60,000 nt of DNA from Polytrichum commune (lineage: Eukaryota > Streptophyta > Polytrichopsida > Polytrichales > Polytrichaceae). This document shows positions 1-10,314 of the stretch, piece by piece. The notes beneath the pieces are model-generated. The model did not search any database. It saw only the letters and a program-made list of their open reading frames with translations, and was not told where the DNA came from. The translations under genes and the position numbers were made by a program. Positions within the stretch are counted from its first letter, which is position 1. Each line of letters begins with the position of its first letter. The stretch lies in contig OX485803.1 in the NCBI GenBank assembly GCA_950295325.1, positions 42,425,554 through 42,485,553 on the forward strand. Reading direction: 5' to 3'.

Positions 1-830
1 GCCTTAGAAATCATCTTGTCAACTTAGCCCCACAACCTCACCGCATTGGCCACAAAATATTTCTATAGGTAGTTGCATATGATGACCACAGACCTCCACC
101 ATGTGGGCGCAAGTTCAATCCGTCTTTATTGAATGACCTTAGCTTCCATAAAAATGCCACCGTTAAATGAAGATTCTTGGATGCCATCAAGAGCTTAACC
201 ACATGTATTGACGGTCAATACAATTGGGTCATGGCCAAATTTCAAGCAATTAAGGAGCACATAATTGCATTTCCCAATGTATCTCTAGCCATGAAAGCCA
301 ACATTCCACCCCACGAGTGGTGGGACCTTGTGGGTGAAGGTGGCACACAATTGGACCTTTTGGCCATGCATATATTACCCAAGTGTGTTCCTCTTTGTTG
401 TGCAAGAGGAATTGAAGTAGTTATTTATTTGTGCACAACAAATATAAGAACCGGTTGAGCTGGACTAGGGCCAAAAAATTGGTTTACATTTATACCAATG
501 CATGGTTGGTGCGGGAAAAAATGGACCAGAACTCGGCCGCGTAGTATGTAATAAACATGATGCCCGAAGATTCCGACTACTCGGTTGATGAGGATATAAA
601 TGATAACCTACTTGCCAGACTTGACAAAGATTCTTCAAGGCCTTTGCACAACGATAGCGATAGTGGGCACTGTGGTGGGAATTTGGGCCTTGATAACCCC
701 AATGATCCATTTGCATTTGAAGATGATGATGTTGCCGATAGTGATCACGCCGCAGATGGCAATCAACTTCATATGTGGTCCAACATCTCTAATTAAGAAT
801 TGTTCTCAAACATGAATGATCATTTGGCTA
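1..830 (+). pseudogene. hAT transposase C-terminal relic
   Basis: Degenerate 3' end of a hAT-superfamily transposase. The frame beginning near 177 contains an IPPHEWWDLVGEGG stretch resembling the hAT dimerisation region, which normally reads P..WW..yG......L...A..iL. A frameshift near 400-421 moves the reading into the next frame, which reads VHNKYKNRLSWTRAKKLVY and then YTNAWLVREK. That matches the usual plant hAT C-terminal motif (H.K.RNRL...ra..LVYvh.N.rL). An acidic tail follows at 557-796. The product would bind terminal repeats and cut and paste DNA in the nucleus, but frameshifts and stops show it is dead. The catalytic core would lie left of the window. Superfamily assignment is fairly secure; element ends are not visible. 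Confidence 0.75.
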
Positions 831-1495
831 CACCAACAACATCCATACCCATTATGCCAACAACAACCATACCCAATGTGACCACAACACCCACACCCAA
901 TGTGTTGATCAAACTTGAACCCAATGTGCATGAAGATGTTGTAGCCAACCTAGCATGGATGAGGTTATTTGAAAGGATGGCAACCGGATGGATGTGGATG
1001 AAGTCCAACCACCTGATCCTCATATTCATCCATCAACCGATGATGTCCCTTTCCTATGTTGCCGATACCAAGTCAACAACCCATAGAGACTACACCACCC
1101 ATTCATGTTCTACACAGCAATGGCACCCTCGCACACCTCTCCATGAGGAGTGCCTACAAAACCATGGGCACAAAAGGGACCCCGGCGTGACACCCGGGAC
1201 TTGTGCCATCGTTGCTCATAGGGCCCAAGTGATCCTAGTGTAGGTGAGGGCCCCATGCGTTGAGAATGCCTCCCATCCACGGAGACTAGGAGTCACGGGG
1301 GTAAGGCCATGAGCATTGAGTATTTTATGGTGCCGGATTCTAAAATGCTAAAGAACACCTCAATCGGATGTGCGAGCTAGGAGATATGGCAATTTGAGGG
1401 CAACATTGCCTAGGGACAGTGCCCAACACTCTAGGGGGGCGTTGTGGGGGGTCAACAATGACCTGGGAGTGGCGCCCAAGACTATCAAGGTTAGA
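831..1495. other. Intergenic, no gene recognised
   Basis: Threonine/proline-rich open stretches at 800-1243 come from low-complexity CCA/ACA-rich DNA after the hAT tail. I see no domain or splice structure. The stretch at 1240-1500 is more GC-rich than its surroundings but unassigned. Confidence 0.5.
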
Positions 1496-2394
1496 ACGCC
1501 CATAACTTCTGCATATATCTGCATGAATGGGACAAGTTAGGCAAAATGATTAAAATTTTGTTTCATGATGCAACCATCTATGTTAATATCAACAAGCAAG
1601 CAACATAGCCTTTAAAAATTCTATAGAGGAGTTCGCCAAGGTCGCCCTCTTCCTCCTTATTTGTTCATTATAACGGTAGAGGCACTCAATGCAGCAATTA
1701 ATCAAGCATTGGAAACTAGTAACTTCAAAGGCATTACCCTTCCACAAGGCAATTCCCAACATATTATTAGTTAATATGTTGATGACACATCCTTCACAGT
1801 AAAGATGGAAGAAACTAGCATAGATTACCTTGTAGGAATCCTTCACAAGTTTGGTATTGTCTTTGTACTTTAGATCAATTGGCATAAAAGTGTGGTGTAT
1901 CGGTGCGGCCGAGGACGACTACCAAGATAGGTTGGAAAATACCAATGGAAGTGGGTCGATACTGAAGATTTATTAAAACTCCTAGGCACAACATTTAGTC
2001 TTCAACTAGAACTGCAAGAAGTCACCCAATTTTTGGTAAATAGGATAAAGGGCAAACTCAAGTATAGAAGCTCCACAAACTTGTCACTTGTAGGACGACC
2101 CCTCGTCATTAACCAAGTTTTGATGTCATTCCTCTGGTATTTTATTGCAGTTTGGGCGGGGTCAAAGAGAGGTCTTGTGAGGATTAAAGCTTTATTCTGC
2201 AACTAACTTTGGTTTGGATCAAAGAGCACAGCCAAAACAGATGTAAGTTGGGATGATTGCATGATGCCTAAGAAAGTAGGTGTCATTAATTTTATCTCGC
2301 CAAAGGATGGTATGAAAACTAATGAGCAAATGGAAAATTCAAGCCCTACTTTTTGGCAATTCGAAACTTCAAATTTTTTTGAGGTACAATCTAA
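1496..2394 (+). pseudogene. LINE reverse transcriptase relic (5' part)
   Basis: Non-LTR retrotransposon ORF2 remnant. A segment near 1531-1610 reads WDKLGKMIKILFHDATIYVN. After a frameshift near 1615 it continues in one frame with the reverse transcriptase motifs RGVRQGRPLPPYLF, then YVDDT (the catalytic Y-x-D-D box), then INWHKS. Further on come LVGRPLVINQVLMS and WYFIAVW, which are typical of plant LINEs. About four in-frame stops interrupt the frame, so it is inactive. The protein would copy LINE RNA into DNA at the target site. The reading is cut off at FLRYNL near 2390, where a DNA transposon is inserted; the 3' part resumes near 3065. Confidence 0.85.
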
Positions 2395-2956
2395 CCTCGT
2401 TAATGTGACAATCTTTTATACGACACCCTCGATATTATGACACATTTTTGCACAACCAAATTTCTTAGTTCAAAACCCCCTCTTTTATACGACTACGACA
2501 CTTGATAATGTGACATTTAGAATCTTTGTTTTGTCATATTAAAGATGTATTTCATGCTAAAATTCCTTTCATCTATGTTATGTACATCTAAAATACATCT
2601 ATTTTCACTTGGGAACTACTTGGAAAATTCACTTACCATTGGGAACTTAATGAGAATTAAGGTTAGTAGTGCAAAATGAACATGGTTAGGGTTAGAGTGG
2701 CCTCCTGCCTAGTATGTTGCTAAATATCGTGCATCGTTGTTGTTTAGTTTCTTATGAGAGAGCTCTTTATATTATGATGTTAATGAAATTATTAGTTTTC
2801 AAAAGTTAGTAGGGAATTTAGATAAGACGACAGTTGCTAACTTGGGAAGGCAACACTAAAGATCTTTGAACTCCTATTTCAAGAGTTCTTGAGTATATTT
2901 GTATATGTTTGGGGTTAAAATTTATTTTTTTATACCACCTATATTGCTTAAACTCG

Positions 2957-2988
<32 letters not shown>

Positions 2989-3064
2989 TTTTTATTACTT
3001 ATGTTTGCGTATTCCCTTGATAATACGATTTTTTGTATTTCCCAAACGTGTCATACTAAAGAGG
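2395..3064. mobile_element. Terminal-inverted-repeat element nested in the LINE
   Basis: About 670 bp separates the two halves of the LINE and is unlike LINE coding sequence. The left end (2395-2412, CCTCGTTAATGTGACAAT) and the reverse complement of the right end (3047-3064, CCTCTTTAGTATGACACG) match at 13 of 18 positions. Variants of the same motif recur inside (near 2428, 2500 and 3014), as subterminal repeats do in DNA transposons. No transposase is visible, so it would be non-autonomous. The style resembles Tc1/mariner or pogo termini, but no clear target duplication is seen. Confidence 0.55.
2958..2986. repeat. (TG)n microsatellite
   Basis: Uninterrupted TG dinucleotide run of 29 bp inside the nested element. 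Confidence 0.95.
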
Positions 3065-4600
3065 GAGAACAATACTGCGTCACGCAATTGCAACCCTCTT
3101 CCCACAACCCATGGGGTCTTTCTTCCTTGTGGTTGTTGTTTTCCCACAATTCTTTACAAAGGGTGGATCCAAAGTTTGGCACCACATCACCCAATCGTGG
3201 AAGGTGATAGCAAAAATGGTTGCATACCTCTCTTCATCAATTCCATAAGATATTATGGAACTCAATCTTTGGTGGAGGATGGAATACCAAGGTTTATATT
3301 TTGGCATTATCATGAGCAGGGCTTACACCTTGTACAAGAATGGTCTATACACTTTAGGGATATTTGGGACCCAAGGAAATGAATTCTTAAAATGGGAAGA
3401 TGCTAAAGTTAAATTCTCCTTGGAAGCAGTCCATCGAGACTTTTGGGTTAAGCTAACTGAATTCTACAAACCATAACGAGATAGGATGCTCAACCAACAA
3501 AATGCCCAACACACTTCACAAAAATGGGTTGGCCTTTACAAGAGCACGGAGGATGCATTACCGGAATGGGTTGTTTGCGTTGGTTATCTCAAGGAATATA
3601 GCTATGGCCCTATTTAATTTAACGTTGAGTTCATTCATACTTTCCCCAAATCTACCGTGGGCCGGCAATATTTCACCTTTACTCATATTAAACCGAACAT
3701 TCATAATGCAACACCACCAATGACTTTCCATTGTTGGATGACACACGTTAGGGTGGATAGCCTCACAAGAGGAAGCAACAAAACTCAATTCAATTTGTTC
3801 TTTGGGAAACTTTATCAACTTTTCTTTAACCTTGCTTGTTGGTGGTGGCCAGAGGTTACCCTCTTCTTTGTTTACTCAGCCAAAGAAGGGAGGAGGTGGA
3901 TTACTAAGCAAACATCTCTCGAGAAACCAATTATGCACAAGTGACATAATGAAATTCCCCCTCCCCCAAGTGGAATATCATATGTGACAAAGCTAAGGCA
4001 CAAAAGGAGGCAGTTTTCCTCTGGTTGGTCATCCATAAGTTGCAGTCAATAAGTGGCGAGGTAAAATCTCGATGGAGATTGACAAAAGTTGCCCCCATTG
4101 CGGCCCTCAATTGGTGGAAATGGTGGAACATAGGTTTTATAGATGTCCACTCACTCAACACGGGTGGTGATACACTGCCAACGTCATTTGGCAACTCTTT
4201 ATTAAAAACAAAATCTCTTCCCATGGAAATCTTTTTCTATGATGCAATGTTTTTTATCAACCTTTATGCAAAACACCTAAATGGATTAGTCACATGTGGT
4301 TCTTCTTGAAAAACGATCTTCCGTGGATTATTTGGCGTCAATGGAACGATTTGGTTTTTAACAATTTGCAATGGCCCATTGAGAAAACACTTCGAGCCAT
4401 TTGGGATGCCTTGCAAGATTATGGTAGGATTGAGTAGAAACAATCTCTCAAGGACTTGGAAAAGGCCCCGGATGTGGCCTACCATGATCTTCTTAACGAA
4501 TTCGATTCAACTTGGGGAGGTCAAATACCTTATTGTGACCCATAGTAACTTAGTTGTCACATGGAAGGATAGGCCGCAAATAAGCATTATCTATTGATTT
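3065..4600 (+). pseudogene. LINE ORF2 3' part with zinc-binding RT tail
   Basis: Continuation of the LINE interrupted at 2394. Shifted frames read VWHHITQSWKVIAKMVAYL (near 3176), LWWRMEYQGLYFGI (near 3267) and WEDAKVKFSLEAVHRDFW (near 3400). Next comes a reverse-transcriptase zinc-binding-like region at 4010-4140: WLVIHKLQ, RWRLTKVAP and NWWKWWNIGF (compare the WxxxHxxxxtxxxxxrW family). The tail at 4330-4530 reads WNDLVFNNLQWPIEKTLRAI and then DYGRIE. Several frameshifts and stops are present. Strand and frame order match 1496-2394, so both halves are read as one dead LINE. I cannot see a poly(A) tail or target duplication. Confidence 0.8.
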
Positions 4601-6110
4601 CCACTCAGGTTGCGCTAGTTCACCCATGTTGGTTGTTTTTTTGGTTTTCTTTTGCAATTTGTTCCCAAAATGAAATAAAATAATAATAAATACACATAAA
4701 ATTTGTGAAGGATCTGCCTCACATGTGCCCATGCCACCAACCAAATCCACAAAGAAGGTTAGTACCGTACGCTAGGTAAATAACATCATAACCCAATTAT
4801 TATCTATGTCACATATTCATGTACAACATAATCATACATATTGTATCACCGAATACACATACTGCGATAGAGTATTCTACTTGTTCTTTAGCCATTTGAA
4901 CCTCGTGAGATTGAAGTTGTGGTTGGTTACACATTCCTTCCACATTTACTAGTACTCCTACTTAACCTAATCCCAAGGGTTACTTAGGGTTAACAATTGT
5001 TGATGCTTAAACTTTGAGAGAAGGTTCTCATGGTTTCCCCTTCACTTAATATAGGATTAGGTAAGTACCCTTGACCATATATTCATAGGACCTAATCTAT
5101 GGTGGACATTTGGTAGGTAGATTTTACCTAACCCTAAAGTAATTTTTTCTTTTGTGGGTTATATTTCATTACTGGATAGATTCTATTATATTAAAGGAGA
5201 GAGAGAGAGAGAGAGAGAGAGATTTGATATTTGAATCTATTTCTTCACACCCTAAGCTAGCTTCAAATGCCATGTGCTTCTTGTTGATAATTCATGTGAA
5301 TTGTGGTAATGGAAGTAGAAGTTTCTTCTACCTTTGAGAAATTCAAGGTTGTTTATTGAGGAGTTGAGACTTTCTAGTTCAAAAATGTCAACCATAATTC
5401 AACATGTGGCAAGGTTGTTGAACTGAATTGAATCACAAGCCAAAAAAGATTGTATACATTGTGAAAGGGGAAGTACTTCATAAAGTTTGTAACAATTAAG
5501 ATAGATATTTAGGAGTTTTAGTGACAATTAAAGGTTGTTGGATTACTTGGTTGCATCATGAATTTTGTCGAAACTGACGGTATTCTTAATGTGCTCGATT
5601 GTCATTGTGCATTTATTTTTTATGCACTAATTGCAATTTTTTTTGTAGTGATCCAATCTAAGAAAAATTAAATTGCAAGCAACACATGTTGAGGCATGCT
5701 ATTGGTGACGGAGACTTTGCCTTACTTGTTACTCAAAGTTTTTTGTGACAAAGCACTTAGTGTTGGTGACGTGTCTGTATGTGGTTTTTCTTTCCTAAAT
5801 TATTTATGAAGGGGTGTGTGTTATTAATGATACATCCAACAAGTTGTGATTTTAGTACATTGTTGATATAGAAATTTTATGAACTTTCAATATATCTAGG
5901 TAATTATAGCTATTTTTGAGTTTCATTTACTAAAATTCAAAGCCTACAATAATATGTGAAGGTTTTTCTAGATCTACAAATACCAATTTGATTCTATGAT
6001 AATAAACCCCTTGACAAGATGTAGAGTGTGAATTCCATGATAATGGGGTTTATTCTTCAAATTTGAAATGTCCCTTTGCATTCCACGTATAACCAAACTA
6101 TTCAAATTTT
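4601..6110. other. AT-rich intergenic, no gene
   Basis: No coding pattern recognised. It contains a (GA)n microsatellite at 5197-5222 and otherwise looks like decayed non-coding sequence. Confidence 0.6.
5197..5222. repeat. (GA)n microsatellite
   Basis: Thirteen GA dinucleotides in a row. Confidence 0.95.
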
Positions 6111-6114
6111 ATAG

Positions 6115-6615
6115 AGTATGTTCTTAAAATGGAAAATTATATCTTGTGTTATTGCTCATTCCTCGCCACTCATCGCTAGCTTCCTCATTTAAGAACTATG
6201 CATTCAACCAAGCAATGTCGTGCTTCTTCTTGATGATAAAGTCTATTAATATGTCCCCAACAAGCTATAACATAATGGTTGCCCTCCCAAACATAAAACA
6301 TTTTGCTATAAAATTTCTCATAGTCCTTATCATTTTTAAGTATCGCTTCAAATTCTTAATTGGGCAATTGCCCATGCTTACCCAAGAGTTTTGAATATGA
6401 CAATTGTGCAATTCTTGATCCTTCTGGCACATTGTCTTTTCCATTTAGAAGTCTAAAGTCCACCCCTTTACAAATTCTTAATAATATACCCAAATTCCCT
6501 TACAATCCTTTGTACACGAGGCAAGCTCTACAAGGTATGCCTTCTCAATGTTCTCCAATACATTTGCCACCTTCATCTACGAGTTTGAATATTATGGATA
6601 CATTGATTTTTTATT
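6115..6615 (-). pseudogene. Unidentified coding relic
   Basis: The minus strand keeps one reading frame for roughly 165 codons with only about four stops. It has coding-like composition: IPCRACLVYKGL, GVDFRLLNGKDNVPEGSRIA, LGKHGQLP, FEAILKNDKDYEKFYSKMFY, VWEGNHYVIACWGHINRLYH and HCLVECIVLK. The W-E-G-N-H segment followed by a short aromatic/His-rich run looks like a conserved core. I do not recognise the family. It may be a captured host gene fragment or an unfamiliar transposon protein. No splice structure is obvious. Confidence 0.45.
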
Positions 6616-6699
6616 TTTTATTTTAAAAAAAAATCTTGAAAGGATCAAAGTTTGCTACCATTGATTTTGACAACATAGATGTCCGCGATGTCAAAGTAC

Positions 6700-7205
6700 T
6701 TACCATCTTATTTCAACTGTGACGTTTTGTTTGCGTTGCATCCTTTGGCACTTGGAATTCCAAGTGCATACAACTGCTCAATGGATGGCATGGACAAAAT
6801 GTGCGATGAACACCCTTGATGCAACACCAAAATCACAAATATTCAACATAATTTTGAAATGTCTTTCCAACACTCCACTTGTACATGTCATCTCCAATGC
6901 CATAAAGATTGTTGTGTTTATACACATTGCATTGGAGGCGTGTGCAACAACACCAAATTGGCCACTTCAATTTTTTCCCATTTGCTATGGGCAATATTGC
7001 CCCTCAAAAGTCTAGATTAGAGTGTAAGGTGTGTCGTTCGATACATGTGTGCATTGCTTTTGTGCCATGCTCGTATAACATATGTCCATTCCACATCCAC
7101 TGAGATGTCCAGGGCCTGCATTCATCTTGGTATGCATGGTCACCTTGTGTCCAACAATGGACGTTTGGAATCATTGGAAATGACACACTAGTGCATAGCA
7201 AATGA
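6700..7205 (+). pseudogene. Probable MULE N-terminal fragment
   Basis: Shifted plus-strand frames show a Cys/His-rich segment (KDCCVYTHCIGGVCNNTKLA; CKVCRSIHVCIAF) and then MSRACIHLGMHGHLVS with several stops. Its position directly upstream of the better-recognised Mutator-like transposase relic at 8466, with an insertion between, suggests it is that element's N-terminal zinc-binding region. This is inference; no domain is intact. Confidence 0.4.
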
Positions 7206-7226
7206 AGTATAGAAAACACCTAAAGC

Positions 7227-7873
7227 TATAACTCGGGGAGGTCACTAGCGAAAATCGTAGAAACAAGTGCAATATAAAATAGGGTCTATTATATTCATTA
7301 TAGATAAATTTTACAAAAAACGTACATATAATATAAGGGTTTTAAAAATAATGAAACATGTTTACATGTAAAATACCATCACATATAATGGCCTATTTTA
7401 TCTAGTAAGTACATGTAAAATAACATGAAAACAATTACTAGGGGTAGTAGGTATAGGGTAGGGTCTGTGCTAGTGGATGAAAAGAGGTAATTTTTTGTTC
7501 AAAAAGCTTGGATTGATGACTTCGTAGGCTAGTTGGCTTGAACATTACTAAACCAAAGTATCCAATGTGGAGTTAATGTTCTCTACCTATGTGCTGGGAG
7601 GGAAAATTTTAACGGGTTGTTTGAATTGCAATTTTCTTTTTAATTTTCTTTTGCAGTATAAGTAAAATAGGGTATTTTGAAATGATTCCCCATATTTTTA
7701 TAAATACTAATAAGGTGTATAAAAATACAAGCATTTACCTTTATTTTGAAAAATAGCATACCTTATAATATTTTATGCAAGGTTAATAGCCCCCTAACAA
7801 ATAAGCCATGAGCGCACGTATGCACGCCATGTATGCATCAATATAAGAGGGCGTGACCTCCCCAAGAGTTATA
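7227..7873. mobile_element. Small element with GGGGAGGTCAC inverted ends
   Basis: TATAACTCGGGGAGGTCAC at 7227-7245 is mirrored by the reverse complement of 7853-7873 (TATAACTCTTGGGGAGGTCA plus C). The two are identical except for a 2-nt insertion, giving a 647-bp segment with ~20-bp inverted ends. The interior is AT-rich without coding sequence. The right end (read inward) is similar over about 80 bp to sequence starting at 59,639, so this looks like a repeat family. It lies between pieces of a MULE relic. Confidence 0.5.
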
Positions 7874-7889
7874 AACTCTACTATAGTGA

Positions 7890-8455
7890 TAGGTGCAAGC
7901 ATCGTAAGGTGGATCAAAACAATGCTCTCGTACACTAAAACCATAATTGTTTTTGTCAAAGGCTTATAATGGCCGTAAAGTGTTTATTTTTATTTCATGA
8001 TAATCTCTCTTACTGTGTTAATACTCAAATGCATAACTCCAAGATGAGAGCTTTAAAACTTATCAATGAAAGTAATAGCTAAAAGAAAATGGTTCAATCT
8101 AGTTATGAATGTAGATTTCATGACCCTAAATATTTTAAATTTGATTCTTTTTCATATTCCTTGAATTCATTATGTACTTGAAGGCATCATCAAAAAAATT
8201 TGTATTAATCCATAAGTTAATATAATATTATCATATTATAAATAAAATTTAGACAAAACCTTGTTCAATATCACCCACTTGCACACCAATTGCACCGTCT
8301 TCTAAAATATGTAGACTTTTATCGGAATTTCTTTGTCAAAATAAATTGCTTAACCTTGTAGATCAATCTTTTTTTTAAATGTCTATGTTTTTATTTGCAA
8401 AATTCAAAGTCAGTTTATAGTTTTGAATCACTTTCACTTAACACTAGGGATGGAT
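7890..8455 (+). repeat. Dispersed repeat family, copy A
   Basis: About 560 bp with clear similarity to 57,055-57,590 (same strand) and 35,415-35,990 (opposite strand). Shared landmarks in order: an ACTAAAACCATAAT-like start, a CATGACC(C/T)TAAAT segment, CACTTGCACACCA.TTGCACC, GTCTTCTAAAATAT, and the end TTTTGAATCACTTTCACTTAA. There is no open reading frame. Class unknown. Confidence 0.65.
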
Positions 8456-8465
8456 TAGGAGCTAT

Positions 8466-10314
8466 GTGCTTTACTATGCTTACACCCTGATGTTAGGAAA
8501 CAAACATTTTTTGGTAGATTACTTTCTTAAATCTCCTACAATTGGCGAAAGCCATCACTTGGTTGGTTTGTCCTTAGAGGTGGTCATGGACAAATTCAAT
8601 ACACTTCTGTCCCGGAATTATCGTTATTTTGCGTCTATTCAGAGACCATTCCATTTTCATTCGAGTTCATCCATGGTAGTAGGGTTGGAGGGCAGTCAAA
8701 GGACAAAGTGCTTGTTTTCAAGATATCTATAAACCTTCCAAGGAGTGGCATGGAGTTGTAAAGAGGATGCAGGTTGGGGGGGGGGGACGTGGAGAATTCT
8801 TGGATTATGTTTGACCATGTCAAACACTTTGAAGGATTGGATGACAATGGTTTGCCATATGTATGACAATATATACTATAAAGTGTTGACAATTGTGATA
8901 TGCAATCCAAAGATGGTGCGACACAAATATTTTCTTGACAAAATATGAATGTTGTCATGGTGGAGAATGGAGTGGCAAAGGTAAACTTCAAAGGCTTCAT
9001 GACTAACAATGCTCAAGCTAATTGGAATGTGGTGAGGAGAATATGTGGGGATGGTGACCCAATTCTACCCATGGTTGCACGTGAGCGCACATATATTCTC
9101 CATTGGTGTGCAAGTTTGGATAATGCGATGCATAAGTATATAAAATTGTCAATGCAAATTCAATACAAAAAAATTTGCAAGAATTACAAGGATGCTAAGA
9201 CAATGGACGGTGTCAAGACTAAGTATCATGTGATCTGCTTGTGATGGTTGTCATCTAGAGCTACCAAAAGAGAAGGCATTCTCGGACTTTTAGAGTGGTT
9301 GGAGTTATAGCACTTCCATTCCAGGTAATAAAGTGGTCACATGATATTTAAAAATGCATCATAAATTGCATTTTTCGATATCGATCTATTTTTCTTTGTT
9401 TTAAATAAATGTCGTGACTTTCTACACCTGCATTTTTGTGTTATTCATAGGCTATGACAATAGAAAAATGTGTGGAAATGCTAACATGCAACCTTGCAAA
9501 GACTGGTCACAATAAATAACTCCAACAATCCGGCAACAAGATGGTTATTTTATACAAAGTCACATCAAATGACATGATTTGTGCATTCATGCATATTGCA
9601 AATTACAAAGCTTGGTTGAAAGGGGGTCTAATGGTAAAGGTTTCGATTTGGTGTCCTTTAAACTTAAAATGGTTGCTAGGCGTGGTGATTCAAAGATGTT
9701 GGACGATGCCATGAAGTCTTACTTGAGGACAAAATATGTTAAAACCATGGATTGTGCTTTGGAGGGCGTCCAAGCTTTTTGGGTCCACCAAACAAAAACT
9801 TGACATGCCACCATGTATTGATTGCGACTCTCATCGACCCAACAAAGTAAACTACTTCATTCTTCATCCTAACACCCATACAATTCGTCAAAACATATAA
9901 TAATTATAATAGTTGTTGAATTCAGCAAAGCATGGTATGGCTCGTACTACATCTATGTTAGAGACATATTGTCTTACTTTCAAGTGGCATATTGTAAGAT
10001 TGCCACCTAACTCAATCAAACGATGTTGGATAATGCATGTCATTACAACAACTTTGTGCAATACCAAAGTCGGAATTTGCAAAACATGACACACTTGCTC
10101 TAACATACAAAGGGTTCAATAAAGAATTATACTCCACCAACAATGTAGAGTGTCATTTTTAGTTTGTCATGACGACATCAAATATTGTGTGAGTGACAAT
10201 AAGATGAAGTATGTGTTTGGATTGGCCTATAGTACCGAGCACTTGGCCAGTGAACATAGGTACCAATTTATCGAGGGAAGAAATGTTGGCACTTGAGGAT
10301 GTTGGATTCCAATT
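8466..10314 (+). pseudogene. MULE (Mutator-like) transposase relic, central part
   Basis: Shifted frames carry a transposase-like core. The series runs FLVDYFLKSPTIGESHHLVG (near 8510), then VCHMYDNIYYKVLTIVICNP (near 8850), then FKGFMTNNAQANWNVVRRI (near 8987) and YILHWCASLDNAMHKYIKLS (near 9091). Downstream near 9950-10,310 it reads MARTTSMLET, WHIVRLPPNSIKRCW and ALEDVGFQL. The last three match the MULE copy at 58.7-59.6 kb almost residue for residue. The transposase would cut and paste the element, but stops and shifts show this copy is dead. Homology stops at 10,314 and resumes near 12,900, where 2.6 kb of unrelated DNA is inserted. An 11-G run lies at 8776-8786. Confidence 0.7.

Noticed and set aside
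800-1243. 147-codon Thr/Pro-rich ORF
   Set aside because: Low-complexity CCA/ACA repeats next to the hAT relic; no independent evidence of coding.
2909-3382. 157-codon ORF spanning the (TG)n run
   Set aside because: It crosses from the nested element into LINE sequence and includes a Val-Cys run made by the microsatellite; not a gene.
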